Assembly (NCBI GenBank): GCA_016713885.1
Contig: JADJOF010000002.1
Coordinates: 310,001 to 374,000, forward strand
Reading direction: 5' to 3'
Length of the DNA stretch: 64,000 nt
Source: Bdellovibrionales bacterium
GTDB taxonomy: Bacteria; Bdellovibrionota; Bdellovibrionia; Bdellovibrionales; JAMPXM01
Positions within the stretch are counted from its first letter, which is position 1. Every line of letters begins with the position of its first letter. Below are positions 26,022 through 34,574 of the stretch, in pieces. Under the pieces are notes generated by a model. The model did not search any database. It had not been told where the DNA came from and was given only the letters and a program-made list of their open reading frames with translations. The position numbers and the translations under genes are program-made.

Positions 26022-26894
26022 ATGAGATATTTTACTTTGAGTGTCATTGTGCTCTTCTCCTCTTTGGCTTGGGCGCAGCCGCAGGAGGTCTTTGAGAGCT
26101 GGAAGACTCGCCATTTTGAAGTGCGATACAAGCAAGGACAAACCTCGCGCAAAGAGGCACGCGTCGTCGGGAAGAAAGCGGAAGTTTTCTTTCGCCGGCT
26201 TTCTTCCTATTTGGCGCACAAACCGAAAAACAAAATTGTGATTAGTCTTGAGGGCAATCGCGGCGATGATCCCAAACATCGATGGGCCTACGTCGACGAC
26301 ACAGCCGGATGGATGCATCTCTTTCGGTTTCCAGAAGACTCGTTTCCGTATCAGACGGGTCTTAGCCATGAACTCGTTCATGCGTATCGTTTCAAGCACC
26401 TCAGTGAAATCGAAATGCCTCCGGCGCCGGCGTTCATATTCTTAGAGGAGGGGATCGCCGAGTATCTTTCGAATCTCATCGAACCGAACAAGGCGACATT
26501 TGTGAACTTTGGTCACTCTCTTGAGGTCTCGGCCGGGCAGTGGTTTGAGTCGGGAGAGGATATTCCTCTTGAGACTCTCCTGAGTGAACAATATCACCTT
26601 CGTCCGAAGTGCATCCCTCAGGCGTATACGCTTCAGGCATCGTTCATTCAGTTTCTTGAACTGGAATTTGGGCACGCCACAGTTCGCCGTCTCGCCTTCG
26701 CAAAAGACATTCGTGACGAAGAGACCTTACAGTCCTACATCGGCGAGCCTTTTTCAGTTTTGGTTTCAAAGTGGAAGTCGTCGCTTCTTCGCCGATATCA
26801 AGCGATTCCAAATCATGTTGCCCTCGGTCAAGCTTGGCGAAATCAGACGCCCGTTTTGGATATGTATGTTTGCAAAGCGGGCGTTGATTTTTAG
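26022..26894 (+). CDS. exported gluzincin-type metallopeptidase-like protein
   Basis: A 290-residue protein with a signal peptide (FTLSVIVLFSSLAWA, cleavage after AWA). It holds the zinc motif HELVH in LSHELVHAYRF and, 25 residues later, the third-ligand candidate in FLEEGIAEYLS (Glu). These place it with gluzincin-type peptidases acting in the envelope or outside. The substrate is not predictable. Length and spacing match the family, so it is likely active. Confidence 0.75.
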   Translation: MRYFTLSVIVLFSSLAWAQPQEVFESWKTRHFEVRYKQGQTSRKEARVVGKKAEVFFRRLSSYLAHKPKNKIVISLEGNRGDDPKHRWAYVDDTAGWMHLFRFPEDSFPYQTGLSHELVHAYRFKHLSEIEMPPAPAFIFLEEGIAEYLSNLIEPNKATFVNFGHSLEVSAGQWFESGEDIPLETLLSEQYHLRPKCIPQAYTLQASFIQFLELEFGHATVRRLAFAKDIRDEETLQSYIGEPFSVLVSKWKSSLLRRYQAIPNHVALGQAWRNQTPVLDMYVCKAGVDF

Positions 26895-26929
26895 TTCGAG
26901 ATCGAATGACACGCAACGAGGTGTTTTGA

Positions 26930-27454
26930 ATGGACATAGTCTTGTTTGAGATCCACGAAGTCCTTGGCATCCAAGAACAGCATCTCAAAGACAATCGCCT
27001 TTCGTTTCATCAGCAGCCTCAGGTGGAAGAGCTTCGAGTCGTCGACTTCGATTTTGAGGGAAAACCATTTGTTCTGATTTCTGAGACCGCCAGAGCTTGG
27101 AGTCAGATGCGGCAGGCGGCCCTCGAAGACGGGGTTGCACTTTTACCATTTTCTGGTTTTCGGTCCTATATTCACCAAAAGATTTTAATTGAACGTCATT
27201 TGAAAAATGGACGCCGTATCGAAGATATCCTGACTCATATTGCGATCCCTGGATTCAGCGAACACCACTCGGGCCGAGCCGTTGATATTCATGCCGAGGG
27301 GAAGCCCGTTCTTGAAGAGGAGTTTGAGCGAACCGATGCGTTCGCATGGCTCACGGAAAATGCGAATCAGTTTGAGTTTCGACTCAGTTATCCTAGGGGA
27401 AACTCACTTGGTATTATCTATGAGCCATGGCACTGGTTCTACACGGGTCTTTGA
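26930..27454 (+). CDS. VanY/LAS-type D-alanyl-D-alanine carboxypeptidase
   Basis: A 174-residue protein with the LAS zinc motifs: SEHHSGRAVDIH (SxHxxGxAxD) and EPWHW near the end, plus GFRSYIHQ. Enzymes of this family trim the terminal D-Ala of peptidoglycan stem peptides. There is no signal peptide, unlike the usual exported VanY type, so it may act in the cytoplasm on recycled muropeptides, or reach the envelope by another route. It starts 35 bases after the metallopeptidase-like gene. Confidence 0.85.
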   Translation: MDIVLFEIHEVLGIQEQHLKDNRLSFHQQPQVEELRVVDFDFEGKPFVLISETARAWSQMRQAALEDGVALLPFSGFRSYIHQKILIERHLKNGRRIEDILTHIAIPGFSEHHSGRAVDIHAEGKPVLEEEFERTDAFAWLTENANQFEFRLSYPRGNSLGIIYEPWHWFYTGL

Positions 27455-27554
27455 ATTTGACGGGAGATGAAGCTCCTGGAAGCGTTTGGATCGAAACTTT
27501 GAAGGAAATACGGAATCATCACCGTTTAACTGTTTAGCGTTATGTGAGGTTTGA

Positions 27555-27728
27555 ATGAGACATTCTCAGCCATACTATCTTTCATTTACCTGTGCCGGTC
27601 TCATTCTCGCTATGGGCACAGAGAAGACGTGGTGGTGGAATTTGATTCTACAGGTCGTCGCGATTAGTTGTCTTGTGATGATTAACCGCCAGTATGTTGC
27701 GCTCATCAAGAACCCGCCGAAGGAGTAA
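27555..27728 (+). CDS. small membrane protein, 57 residues
   Basis: ATG at 27555 behind GTGAGG. The product has two hydrophobic stretches (residues about 7-21 and 30-44) and ends with Lys/Pro-rich KNPPKE. Too short for standard gene-calling cutoffs but with a plausible start and hydrophobic composition. Unknown function. Confidence 0.5.
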   Translation: MRHSQPYYLSFTCAGLILAMGTEKTWWWNLILQVVAISCLVMINRQYVALIKNPPKE

Positions 27729-27961
27729 TGTCGAGCTTTGCACTCGTGGCCTGGAATGCTCGACGGCCGATTTTGACGTAACGCTTTTATCTTGGAGTGA
27801 CTTCTCGAATGCCTTTTTATTTACCCTCGGTCACGTACGATCGGCGGTAAATCAAAAGGCATTGATCTTCGGGCCAGCACGCGCTCGATAAGCATTTGGT
27901 TTTGAATCCACCCTCGACTTTTGGCTGTTCTAATTTTCGTATTTATGCCGATAAGAGCACT

Positions 27962-28606
27962 ATGCTTTTGAAACTGCTAACTGCTTCATTCATTGCACTC
28001 GCGGTTGCTAAGTCAGTACCAGATGGCTTTAAGCCTGGTGCCGAGGTGCCCGTTTCGCTCGTCTCTACAGAAAAGGCCGATCACCTTTTTAGCGAGTTTA
28101 AGTCACATAACGAAATCCCTTTTGAATTTCTGACTGACGGTTGTTACGCGCGAGCCACCGCCATGGCTCAAATTGCAGAAGAGCAGAAGATCGAAATGGG
28201 AAGAATCATCGCAACGGGAAAACTGGTTGTTGAAACAAACGATCCTGACTTTGACCGCGTGGAATGGCAATACCACGTAGCCACTGTACTTTATGTCAAA
28301 GGTGAAAAAGATGATGAACCGGCTTTGATGGTTTTCGATCCATCCCTTTTTGATAAGCCAGTACCCGTGCCCGTATGGACTGCAAGAATGATTCGCAGTC
28401 CAAATTCTAGACTTGATAGAATTTATTATTCATCTAAGTACCAACATGCGCCGCTTGAGTTCAGCAAAGTAAGGAAATCCGGCTGGGACCCTCAAGATCT
28501 TGACGCTTCAAAGCAGGCAAATAACATGTTTGGCAATGCGCTAAAGCTCATCAAGCGCAAACACGATTCGCCTCAATCACCACAGCGCAGAGGCAGTGTT
28601 CAATGA
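27962..28606 (+). CDS. exported protein-glutaminase-family (protein deamidase) protein
   Basis: A 214-residue protein from ATG 27962 with a signal peptide (LLKLLTASFIALAVA). The catalytic triad landmarks of the Chryseobacterium protein-glutaminase family are all present: DGCYARATAMAQ (Cys), WQYHVATVLYV (His) and VFDPSLFDKPVPV (Asp), in the same order and spacing, including the typical W after the DPSLF block. Such enzymes deamidate protein-bound Gln to Glu. A secreted modifying enzyme or effector role is inferred. It overlaps the next gene by ATGA. Confidence 0.85.
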   Translation: MLLKLLTASFIALAVAKSVPDGFKPGAEVPVSLVSTEKADHLFSEFKSHNEIPFEFLTDGCYARATAMAQIAEEQKIEMGRIIATGKLVVETNDPDFDRVEWQYHVATVLYVKGEKDDEPALMVFDPSLFDKPVPVPVWTARMIRSPNSRLDRIYYSSKYQHAPLEFSKVRKSGWDPQDLDASKQANNMFGNALKLIKRKHDSPQSPQRRGSVQ

Positions 28607-28944
28607 GTTCGATGGGGCTCAAAGAGACTCTAGTTCTATTGTCATTCTGTTTCGCTCAAACCTTTTCTGCCACTGCGGATGCGAAATCATATCTTGGATT
28701 CCAAATAATGAGGCCACTTCCAGTCACATTAGATTTAAGTGGCCCTGTGAGAGGATTCTCTGAAACGAAGTCTGACTTTAAAATCTTGGTTGGGATCCAT
28801 GCAGCCTTCTACGTCTTTCCTAAGAATGAGAACGAAGAGGAAATACGAATTTTGTTGAAAACAGTTTTGAAATCAAAGAAGCAAATTAAATTAAAAGCAG
28901 AGGCAGCTACACGAAAAATTCTTTCTCTCGAAATCCTGCCCTAG
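28603..28944 (+). CDS. small exported protein coupled to the protein-glutaminase gene
   Basis: A 113-residue protein with a signal peptide (LVLLSFCFAQTFSATADA) starting in the stop of the deamidase gene (ATGA 28603-28606). The mature part is about 85 residues, Lys/Glu-rich with a beta strand (ILVGIHAAFYVF). No family recognised. Its tight coupling suggests a partner such as an inhibitor or immunity-like protein, which is only a guess. Confidence 0.6.
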   Translation: MSSMGLKETLVLLSFCFAQTFSATADAKSYLGFQIMRPLPVTLDLSGPVRGFSETKSDFKILVGIHAAFYVFPKNENEEEIRILLKTVLKSKKQIKLKAEAATRKILSLEILP

Positions 28945-29078
28945 ATGTTAACACGGCAGTTTGCTGTCTAGCAGACACTTGTCTGTTGACCAGCGATCAG
29001 TCGGCAAACTTCCGACATCTCGACCGACCTGTCTGTGGTTGCAAGATGACGGTCAAGAGGCTCGGCTCGAGGGTGGCA

Positions 29079-29123
29079 TTTTCAGACGGGACCGCGCTGA
29101 ATTCGCGCGCGGCCCACTGAAAA
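29079..29123. other. imperfect inverted repeat between convergent genes
   Basis: TTTTCAG at 29079-29085 and CTGAAAA at 29117-29123 enclose a GC-rich inverted repeat (ACCGCGC and GCGCGCGG). It forms a hairpin but has no T-run on either side, so it is not a classical terminator. It lies just before the stop of grxD, and about 135 bases after the gene at 28944. Confidence 0.4.
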
Positions 29124-29124
29124 A

Positions 29125-29436
29125 CTACAGCATCGGCTGCAGTTCGCCGGCCTCGAACATTTCCATCATGATGTCGCTGCCGCCGACAAGTGTCTTATCG
29201 ACATAGAGCTGTGGGATCGTCGGCCAGTTGCCGAAGCTCTTGATGCCGTCTCGAATTTGCGGGTCTTGAATCACGTCGACCGAATGAAACTTCGCGCCGC
29301 ACTCTTGCAGGATGGCGACCGCGCGGGCGGAGAAGCCACACATCGGGAACTGTGGCGTGCCTTTCATGAAGAGCACGATCTTGTTGGCGTCGAGGATCTG
29401 TTGAATGCGGAAGTGAGTTTGTTCGATTGTTTCCAT
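29125..29436 (-). CDS. grxD: monothiol glutaredoxin (Grx4/GrxD type)
   Basis: A 103-residue protein with the monothiol site CGFS (Cys33) in FPMCGFSARAV, TIPQLYVDKTLVGGSD for glutathione binding, and the usual N-terminal helix. Such proteins carry and deliver iron-sulfur clusters together with BolA. It starts at 29436 behind AAAAGGAAAAT. Its partner BolA gene lies 13 bases upstream in the same direction. Confidence 0.93.
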   Translation of the reverse strand: METIEQTHFRIQQILDANKIVLFMKGTPQFPMCGFSARAVAILQECGAKFHSVDVIQDPQIRDGIKSFGNWPTIPQLYVDKTLVGGSDIMMEMFEAGELQPML

Positions 29437-29449
29437 TTTATTTTCCTTT

Positions 29450-29710
29450 TCAGTTTTGCGGGAGAGAAGTCTTGATGGTGAGGGCATGGACCTCGCCAGT
29501 TTTGAGTTCAGCTTTAAAGACATCCATCACATGTTGGTGCTGTTGAATGCGAGACAGCCCCTTGAAGGCGTTGGATGTGATGGCGACTTGGTAGTGGTCT
29601 TCAGTGCCGGTGAGGTCGACGACCTGGACGGTTCCGTCGGGGTAGGCCTGCTCGAGACGCTGTTTCATTTGTACTGGTGTCATAGGCGAAGGAACGTAAA
29701 GCACTTTCAC
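29450..29710 (-). CDS. BolA/IbaG-family protein
   Basis: An 86-residue protein with the class fold: MKQRLEQAYPDGTVQVVDLTG, DHYQVAITSNAFKGLSRIQQHQHVMDVFKAEL and TGEVHALTIKT; a reactive His ligand in the HQHVMD segment fits BolA-type cluster binding. Pair with grxD immediately downstream. The start is GTG at 29710 or ATG at 29683; neither has a clear ribosome site, and the GTG version overlaps nothing. Confidence 0.9.
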   Translation of the reverse strand: MKVLYVPSPMTPVQMKQRLEQAYPDGTVQVVDLTGTEDHYQVAITSNAFKGLSRIQQHQHVMDVFKAELKTGEVHALTIKTSLPQN

Positions 29711-29771
29711 GCCTGGGGCAAGAGTCGAGAATGCTTCTCATTTGCTTCGTAAATGTGTAAAACGGCAGGCG

Positions 29772-30098
29772 ATGAACTGGGATGGCCGAGCTGATGAGGA
29801 TCATATTAAGCGCGAGCGGGCGAAAGCGCGGGAATTGAAGGCGTCGCAGTGGTGGAAACAGCAGATTGGGCCCGGGCTCTGTCATCATTGCGGCGGGAAG
29901 TTTGATAAAAAAGAGCTGACCATGGACCATCTTATTCCCGTGGCGCGTGGCGGGCGATCGGTCAAAAGCAATGTCGTGCCGGCTTGTCGGGCCTGTAACC
30001 AGTCGCGAGGTCATAAGCTTGATGTCGAACGCGCGTTTGAGAGTATGCCAAGCGATGTGGTCACTTCACCCACGGATGACGGCGACGACGAGCTCTAG
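29772..30098 (+). CDS. HNH endonuclease-family protein
   Basis: A 108-residue protein with the HNH motif: zinc Cys pair in CHHCGGKF, metal-binding DHLIPVARGGRS and NVVPACRACNQSRG. It starts at ATG 29772 behind CAGG. The small, stand-alone HNH protein could be a nuclease in DNA repair, or a remnant of a restriction or mobile system; no partner is visible. Convergent with the FKBP gene (8 bases). Confidence 0.8.
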   Translation: MNWDGRADEDHIKRERAKARELKASQWWKQQIGPGLCHHCGGKFDKKELTMDHLIPVARGGRSVKSNVVPACRACNQSRGHKLDVERAFESMPSDVVTSPTDDGDDEL

Positions 30099-30105
30099 CG
30101 TCGGC

Positions 30106-30771
30106 CTATTCGATCTCGATCAGTTCCACTTCAAAAATCAGGGTCGCGTTGGGCGGAATGACTTGTCCTGCGCCATTGGGTCCGTAGGCCAGGTCGGCGG
30201 GTATGATCAGTCGGCGTCGACCTCCCACTTTCAGGTCAACCAGGCCCTCATCCCATCCTTTGATGTGTGGTGCCTCTTTGTTTTGCAAAATAAATGAGTA
30301 GGGTTCTTTTCCTTGTGTGGATTCGAACTGCGGTCCGCGACCGAGCGGCTGCGTTGGATCGTAGAGCCATGCGCTGTACTGAAGTTTCAGCTTTGAGCCC
30401 GGCTTTGCGCCGCGTCCACGGCCCTTCAAGAGGTCGTCGACAACGAGTTTGGTCACGATCTTCGGGAACTTTTTTGATGGCTCAGGCGTCAAAAGTGCCG
30501 ACTGAGGTTTGGCAGCAGGTGTTGGCGATGGGACTGGCGTCGGAGCGGTCTTGGCGGGTTTGGGCGTCGGCTTTGGCTTCGGAGTGGGGGCTGGCGTCGG
30601 CGGTGGCGGCGGTGTTGGAGTTGGGTCGGGACGACCGGCTGCGGCTTGGCCCAGGCCCGAGCTTGGCGACAGAGTCATGGCCGTCACGCAAAGCAGTGTC
30701 ATAAAAAGTGGCAGTATGGTGGCGACGGCCTGAGCGAAAACAGTGCGGCGAAAACTCGATCGGATTTGCAT
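30106..30771 (-). CDS. FKBP-type peptidyl-prolyl isomerase, exported
   Basis: A 221-residue protein: N-terminal signal (VATILPLFMTLLCVTAMTLS), a Pro/Thr/Lys-rich linker (PTPTPPPPPTPAPTPKPKP) and a C-terminal FKBP domain of about 115 residues with LQYSAWLYD, the aromatic FKBP core LIIPADLAYG, GWDEGLVDLKVGGR and a closing FEVELIEIE. Catalyses cis-trans isomerisation of prolyl bonds in envelope proteins. The linker is like the one in the VWA lipoprotein. Confidence 0.92.
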   Translation of the reverse strand: MQIRSSFRRTVFAQAVATILPLFMTLLCVTAMTLSPSSGLGQAAAGRPDPTPTPPPPPTPAPTPKPKPTPKPAKTAPTPVPSPTPAAKPQSALLTPEPSKKFPKIVTKLVVDDLLKGRGRGAKPGSKLKLQYSAWLYDPTQPLGRGPQFESTQGKEPYSFILQNKEAPHIKGWDEGLVDLKVGGRRRLIIPADLAYGPNGAGQVIPPNATLIFEVELIEIE

Positions 30772-30917
30772 GCGAACACTGTAAGACGGGATTTGCTTTC
30801 AGGTAAAGGCTTGAAAAGAACTGCAGATTTCGGTTGCGCCGCGGCAAGAACGGCTTGCGTCGCGGTTCAGACTATTGAAATGATGTTGGCTCGCAAAAAG
30901 GTCCGACGGGAGTGATG

Positions 30918-32818
30918 ATGGCGAAAGCGATTACGTCGAGTAGTACGGCTGAGTATTTTGCAAAGAACTTACAGCAGGTGGGCTTTTCCTCGCCGCTGAA
31001 GGCCGTTTTAACGACGCTGAAAGAGTCAGTCGATAACTCACTGGATGCCTGTGAAGAGGCCGGTATTTTGCCGGAGATCACGGTTGAAGTGAGGAAGCTT
31101 GGCAATGGGTCTTCGAAATCGGCTGATTTGATTGAGATTACGGTCGAGGACAACGGTCCTGGAAGCGATGCTGAGATTTGCCGAAAGTTTATGGTGAGTA
31201 TCTTGCGTCTTCGAAGTTTGGCCGCGGTCAGTGTACGCGTGGTCAGCAGGGTATTGGTATTTCGGCCGCGACCACGTGGGCGCAGCTGACCAACGCGACG
31301 GGTGTTCGCGTGACATCAAAAACGGAACGCATGCGCAAAGCAGTGCAGGCGATTGTCGACGTCGATATTAAGCAGAACCGCGGAGTGGTGAAGTCAAAAG
31401 AGATGATCGATTGGGATCGTCCACACGGTGTTCGCGTTGAGTTTCGAATCGATGGCCGCATTCAGTTGAATGGCGACGGCCGTCTTTTGACCTATCTTGA
31501 AGGCACGACGCTGGTGAATCCGCATCTGAAACTCAAGTATCGCTTAAACGAAGCGGATTGGGTTTCAATTGATCGAGTGAGTGATGTTCTTCCGGACGTT
31601 CCTCCGGCAACGCTGCCGCATCCGCACACGATGAAGCTTGGCGAGTTCATTACGCACGCTGGACTCTTTGGTAAAACCGAATTTGGAAAGTTCTTGAAGA
31701 CGGGTTTTTCGCGGGTGAGTGATCTGACGCTCAAGGATCTTGTGAAGAACGGGATTCCGAAGTCGATGATCGATGCGCCGGTCAATAAACTGAGTGAAGA
31801 GCAGTTCAAGAATGCGTTTCAGGTCATTGGTAAAACCGAGCTGCAGTCGCCCTCGACCCGTTCAGTTTTGACGGTTGGGGAAGAGTCTCTTGCAAAGTCG
31901 ATTCTGCGTTTAGGTGATGTCGACTTTTTCTCGGTCGTGGCTCGCAAGCCGCGGATTTGTGATTTTAAACCTGTCGTTGTTGAGGTTGCGCTTGCGCGAT
32001 TCTTGAATCGCGGTAGCGAAGATGAGTCGATTCAGCTTTTGCGTTTTGCGAACCGCGTTCCGCTGCAGTTTGATAAAGGCGCTTGCGCGATCACGGCTGC
32101 TGTTGAGAGCGTGAACTGGCGCTCATATGGGCTGCCGCAGTCGAAAGACAGCCTGCCAAGTGGACCCTACGTTTTTGCGGTCTCGGTGGTTTCGCCGTTC
32201 ATCAAGTTTAAGAACGCCTCCAAAGAGACGATCGATGCTTCCGATGAGTTGGTCGAAGAGATTCGTCGCGCTTTGATGCAGGCGGGACAGAAACTTTCTC
32301 GCCATATTCGTCGCGAGAACAAGGAAGCTGATCTTGAGCGTAAGATCTCGCACATTGAGCAGTTCGGTCCAATTTTGGTTGATGGCCTGGTGCGAATCTC
32401 GGGAGCAAAAGAGTCGCGTAAGATCAAAGCGCAAGAAGGTTTAAAGAAACTCTTGGGTCGCGATGCACGCGATGCGGAAGCCGATCTTTCTGATGCTGAA
32501 GTGAAGCTTGCCGCTCTGAAAGAAAAGCAGGCGAAGGCGGGACTCCTGTTCTCGACTTCGTCGAAAGAGGACGCGGTTGAGTCGGAGGTCGATGACGATC
32601 TTGACGATGGCGGTGAGGACGAAGAGCAGACAGGGGCCGCGGCGAGGGGCACAGGCAAGGCCGCAGTAAAAGGCACGACTGCGAAAGTCGTTGAAAAACC
32701 GACTGCAAAGCCAGTTGCGACCACAGGCAAAGAGGCGCGTGGCACAGATAAGGTTGCAACGACCACAACCACGACCGGCAAAGACGCGCGGGGCACTGAC
32801 AAATCGGCGAGGAAGTAA
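30918..32818 (+). CDS. top6B: DNA topoisomerase VI subunit B (frameshifted in this sequence)
   Basis: GHKL ATPase subunit of type IIB topoisomerase. The N box LKESVDNSLDACEEAG (about residues 34-48), G1 VEDNGPG (78-84), LPKVYGEYLASSKFGRGQ, and G2 RGQQGIGISAA are all present, followed by the transducer domain. The frame breaks at TTT 31177-31179: SDAEI in the first frame, LPKVYGEYL in the next; adding one T gives 633 residues. The C-terminus is an unusual Lys/Thr/Ala-rich repeat tail (KGTTAKVVEKPTAKP, repeated RGTDK). It precedes subunit A by two bases. Confidence 0.92.
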
Positions 32819-32820
32819 TC

Positions 32821-34038
32821 ATGGATAAAGTCATTCGGATCCGCAAACTCACTAAGGACATTCCAAAAGAGGTTCGGCTGCTTTGCGACTCGATGCTTGA
32901 AGAGCTTGAGAAGGCAAATCGCCCCGTTCTTGAAGCGGTGAAGTGTTCGCTCGATAACTCGTTTTATAATCCCAAGGTCGGCTATCTGACTCCGGGCGAT
33001 AAACGTGTGCGCACGGAGCTGAACGTTTCAAGTGTTCAGAAGATGGCGCGTGTGGTGTTCATGCTTGAGGTCTTGTTGGCCAATTTGCAGTCGGGCGCAG
33101 TGAATACGAAGCGTGAGCTTTGCTACATCTCAAAAGGTAAAGTGAAAAGGGATCCTAAGCTCAAAGCGCTTGATTTTGCCGGTCAAGATGAGAGCGATGC
33201 GATTATCGACTTTGTCGGCGACATGCTTGAGGTTTATCGCGAAGAGTTGAATTGCTTTGCGAACGATCGCGGAGGACAGACGTATTCACAGCAACTGGTT
33301 GTGACGGAAACACTTCCGGACGATTCAAAAGCTGTAGTTGATCTTTCGGCACTTGGAACAACGCCGTTCCAGCCAAAGAACAAGCCGCAGGCGTTGACGC
33401 TAAAGGCGAAAAAGAAAATCGAATTCTGCTTGGTTGTTGAGTCAGAAGGTACGGCGGGCTCACTCGTTGCAAACGGCATGACTCGTCGGCATAACTGTAT
33501 CGTGATGGGTGCGCAGGGCGTTCCATCAAATGGCGTTCGCGGTTGGTGCAAACTGATTCAAGAGCAGCTCAAAGTGCCGATGTTCTTTTGCGGAGATCTT
33601 GACGCGTACACGGTTCAAAATATCTATCGCACACTGAAGGCGGGCTCGGCCGCGTCGCTCATTCGAAACGCCGACTTCTCGGCCCCGGATGTTCACTTCT
33701 TGGGTGTGTTGCCTGAGGACGTGAAGAAGTATGACCTCGATTGCTACAACGTGAATGAACGCGATCCGGCCGAAGCGCGTTCGCTTAAAAAAGCGAAGGA
33801 CGCTCTTCAGAACGATCCGTTCTTTCAGGATAAGAAGAACAGAAAGCTCTCGCAGATTCTTGAGTGGTTGATCAAGAACAAGAAGCGTTGCGAGCAGCAG
33901 GCGTTCTATGCTGTTGATCCAAAAGACCCGCAGGCATTTGAGAAAATCCTGGTCGATAAGATCCGGGCGGATCTTATATTTAGAAAATCGCTATCTTGTC
34001 GCAGTCCGATGGAAGGCGTCGGCTGCGCTGGTCATTAG
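32821..34038 (+). CDS. top6A: DNA topoisomerase VI subunit A (Spo11-type)
   Basis: Catalytic subunit that cuts both DNA strands. Catalytic Tyr102 in TKRELCYISK and the Toprim motif with Glu in VVESEGTAG and CGDLDAYTVQN give the Mg site. The final 17 codons (ADLIFRKSLSCRSPMEGVG...) look wrong: another frame, one base short at GCGG 33967-33970, reads RAGSYI and stops at 33983, matching the short C-terminus of homologues (388 codons). With B subunit it forms the A2B2 enzyme. The start has no ribosome site of its own beyond the tight coupling to subunit B. Confidence 0.93.
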   Translation: MDKVIRIRKLTKDIPKEVRLLCDSMLEELEKANRPVLEAVKCSLDNSFYNPKVGYLTPGDKRVRTELNVSSVQKMARVVFMLEVLLANLQSGAVNTKRELCYISKGKVKRDPKLKALDFAGQDESDAIIDFVGDMLEVYREELNCFANDRGGQTYSQQLVVTETLPDDSKAVVDLSALGTTPFQPKNKPQALTLKAKKKIEFCLVVESEGTAGSLVANGMTRRHNCIVMGAQGVPSNGVRGWCKLIQEQLKVPMFFCGDLDAYTVQNIYRTLKAGSAASLIRNADFSAPDVHFLGVLPEDVKKYDLDCYNVNERDPAEARSLKKAKDALQNDPFFQDKKNRKLSQILEWLIKNKKRCEQQAFYAVDPKDPQAFEKILVDKIRADLIFRKSLSCRSPMEGVGCAGH

Positions 34039-34391
34039 TTTCTCGTTCTATTTTTCTTGGGACGGGGCTGAGATTGCCAATCGGCATTTCCGAGCTCAGA
34101 GTCGTCGCGTCCAGTCGAATCTTTGAAAACGTTGTTGAGATGACCGTATTCAATAGTTCCGTCTCGCTTTTTGCAGAAGCAGTCGGCTCCTTCTTTGATG
34201 GGTCTGCCTAAACGCTTTTGATCTGCGGTCTTTACATTGAATTCGCAGGTCTCTGTCGCGCTGAGGTAGCAGGTTTCCATTTTTGCGGTTTTCATTGCTG
34301 TTTCGGTGACAGCTTTAGTTTTAGCCGAAGCGAGACTTCCTGCGACGAGAATCAGAGCGACGATGTAGAGGTTCATAAGGATTTTGTGCAT
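34035..34391 (-). CDS. small exported cysteine-containing protein
   Basis: A 118-residue protein from ATG 34391 with a signal peptide (LYIVALILVAGSLASA). Four Cys occur in the mature part (ETCYLSATETCEF, DCFCKK). No family recognised. Its 3' end would overlap subunit A by four bases only if the frame-shifted longer A ending were real. Confidence 0.5.
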   Translation of the reverse strand: MHKILMNLYIVALILVAGSLASAKTKAVTETAMKTAKMETCYLSATETCEFNVKTADQKRLGRPIKEGADCFCKKRDGTIEYGHLNNVFKDSTGRDDSELGNADWQSQPRPKKNRTRN

Positions 34392-34574
34392 ATTTTGAGA
34401 GTATGGCCTGTCTCGGAGGGGGGACAAAGATTCTATCGTCAGGTCGACGAAATCCGACTAAAGGCTAAACGATTGTGGAAATGTGGTGGATGGGAGGCGA
34501 GACTCCTGTCCAGAGTTGAGGCGCTTTCTAGTTCCTGACTTTGGCTGGCCCGCTTCCGCTACTAAACTAGGGAA

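Noticed and set aside
26421..26430. Third copy of the REP-like core
   Set aside because: CCGGCGCCGG occurs here inside the metallopeptidase-like gene without pairing arms.
28603..28944. Immunity protein for the deamidase
   Set aside because: Only the coupled position supports this; no recognisable family or contact motif.
29079..29123. Inverted repeat as rho-independent terminator
   Set aside because: No T-run follows on either strand, so kept only as an inverted repeat.
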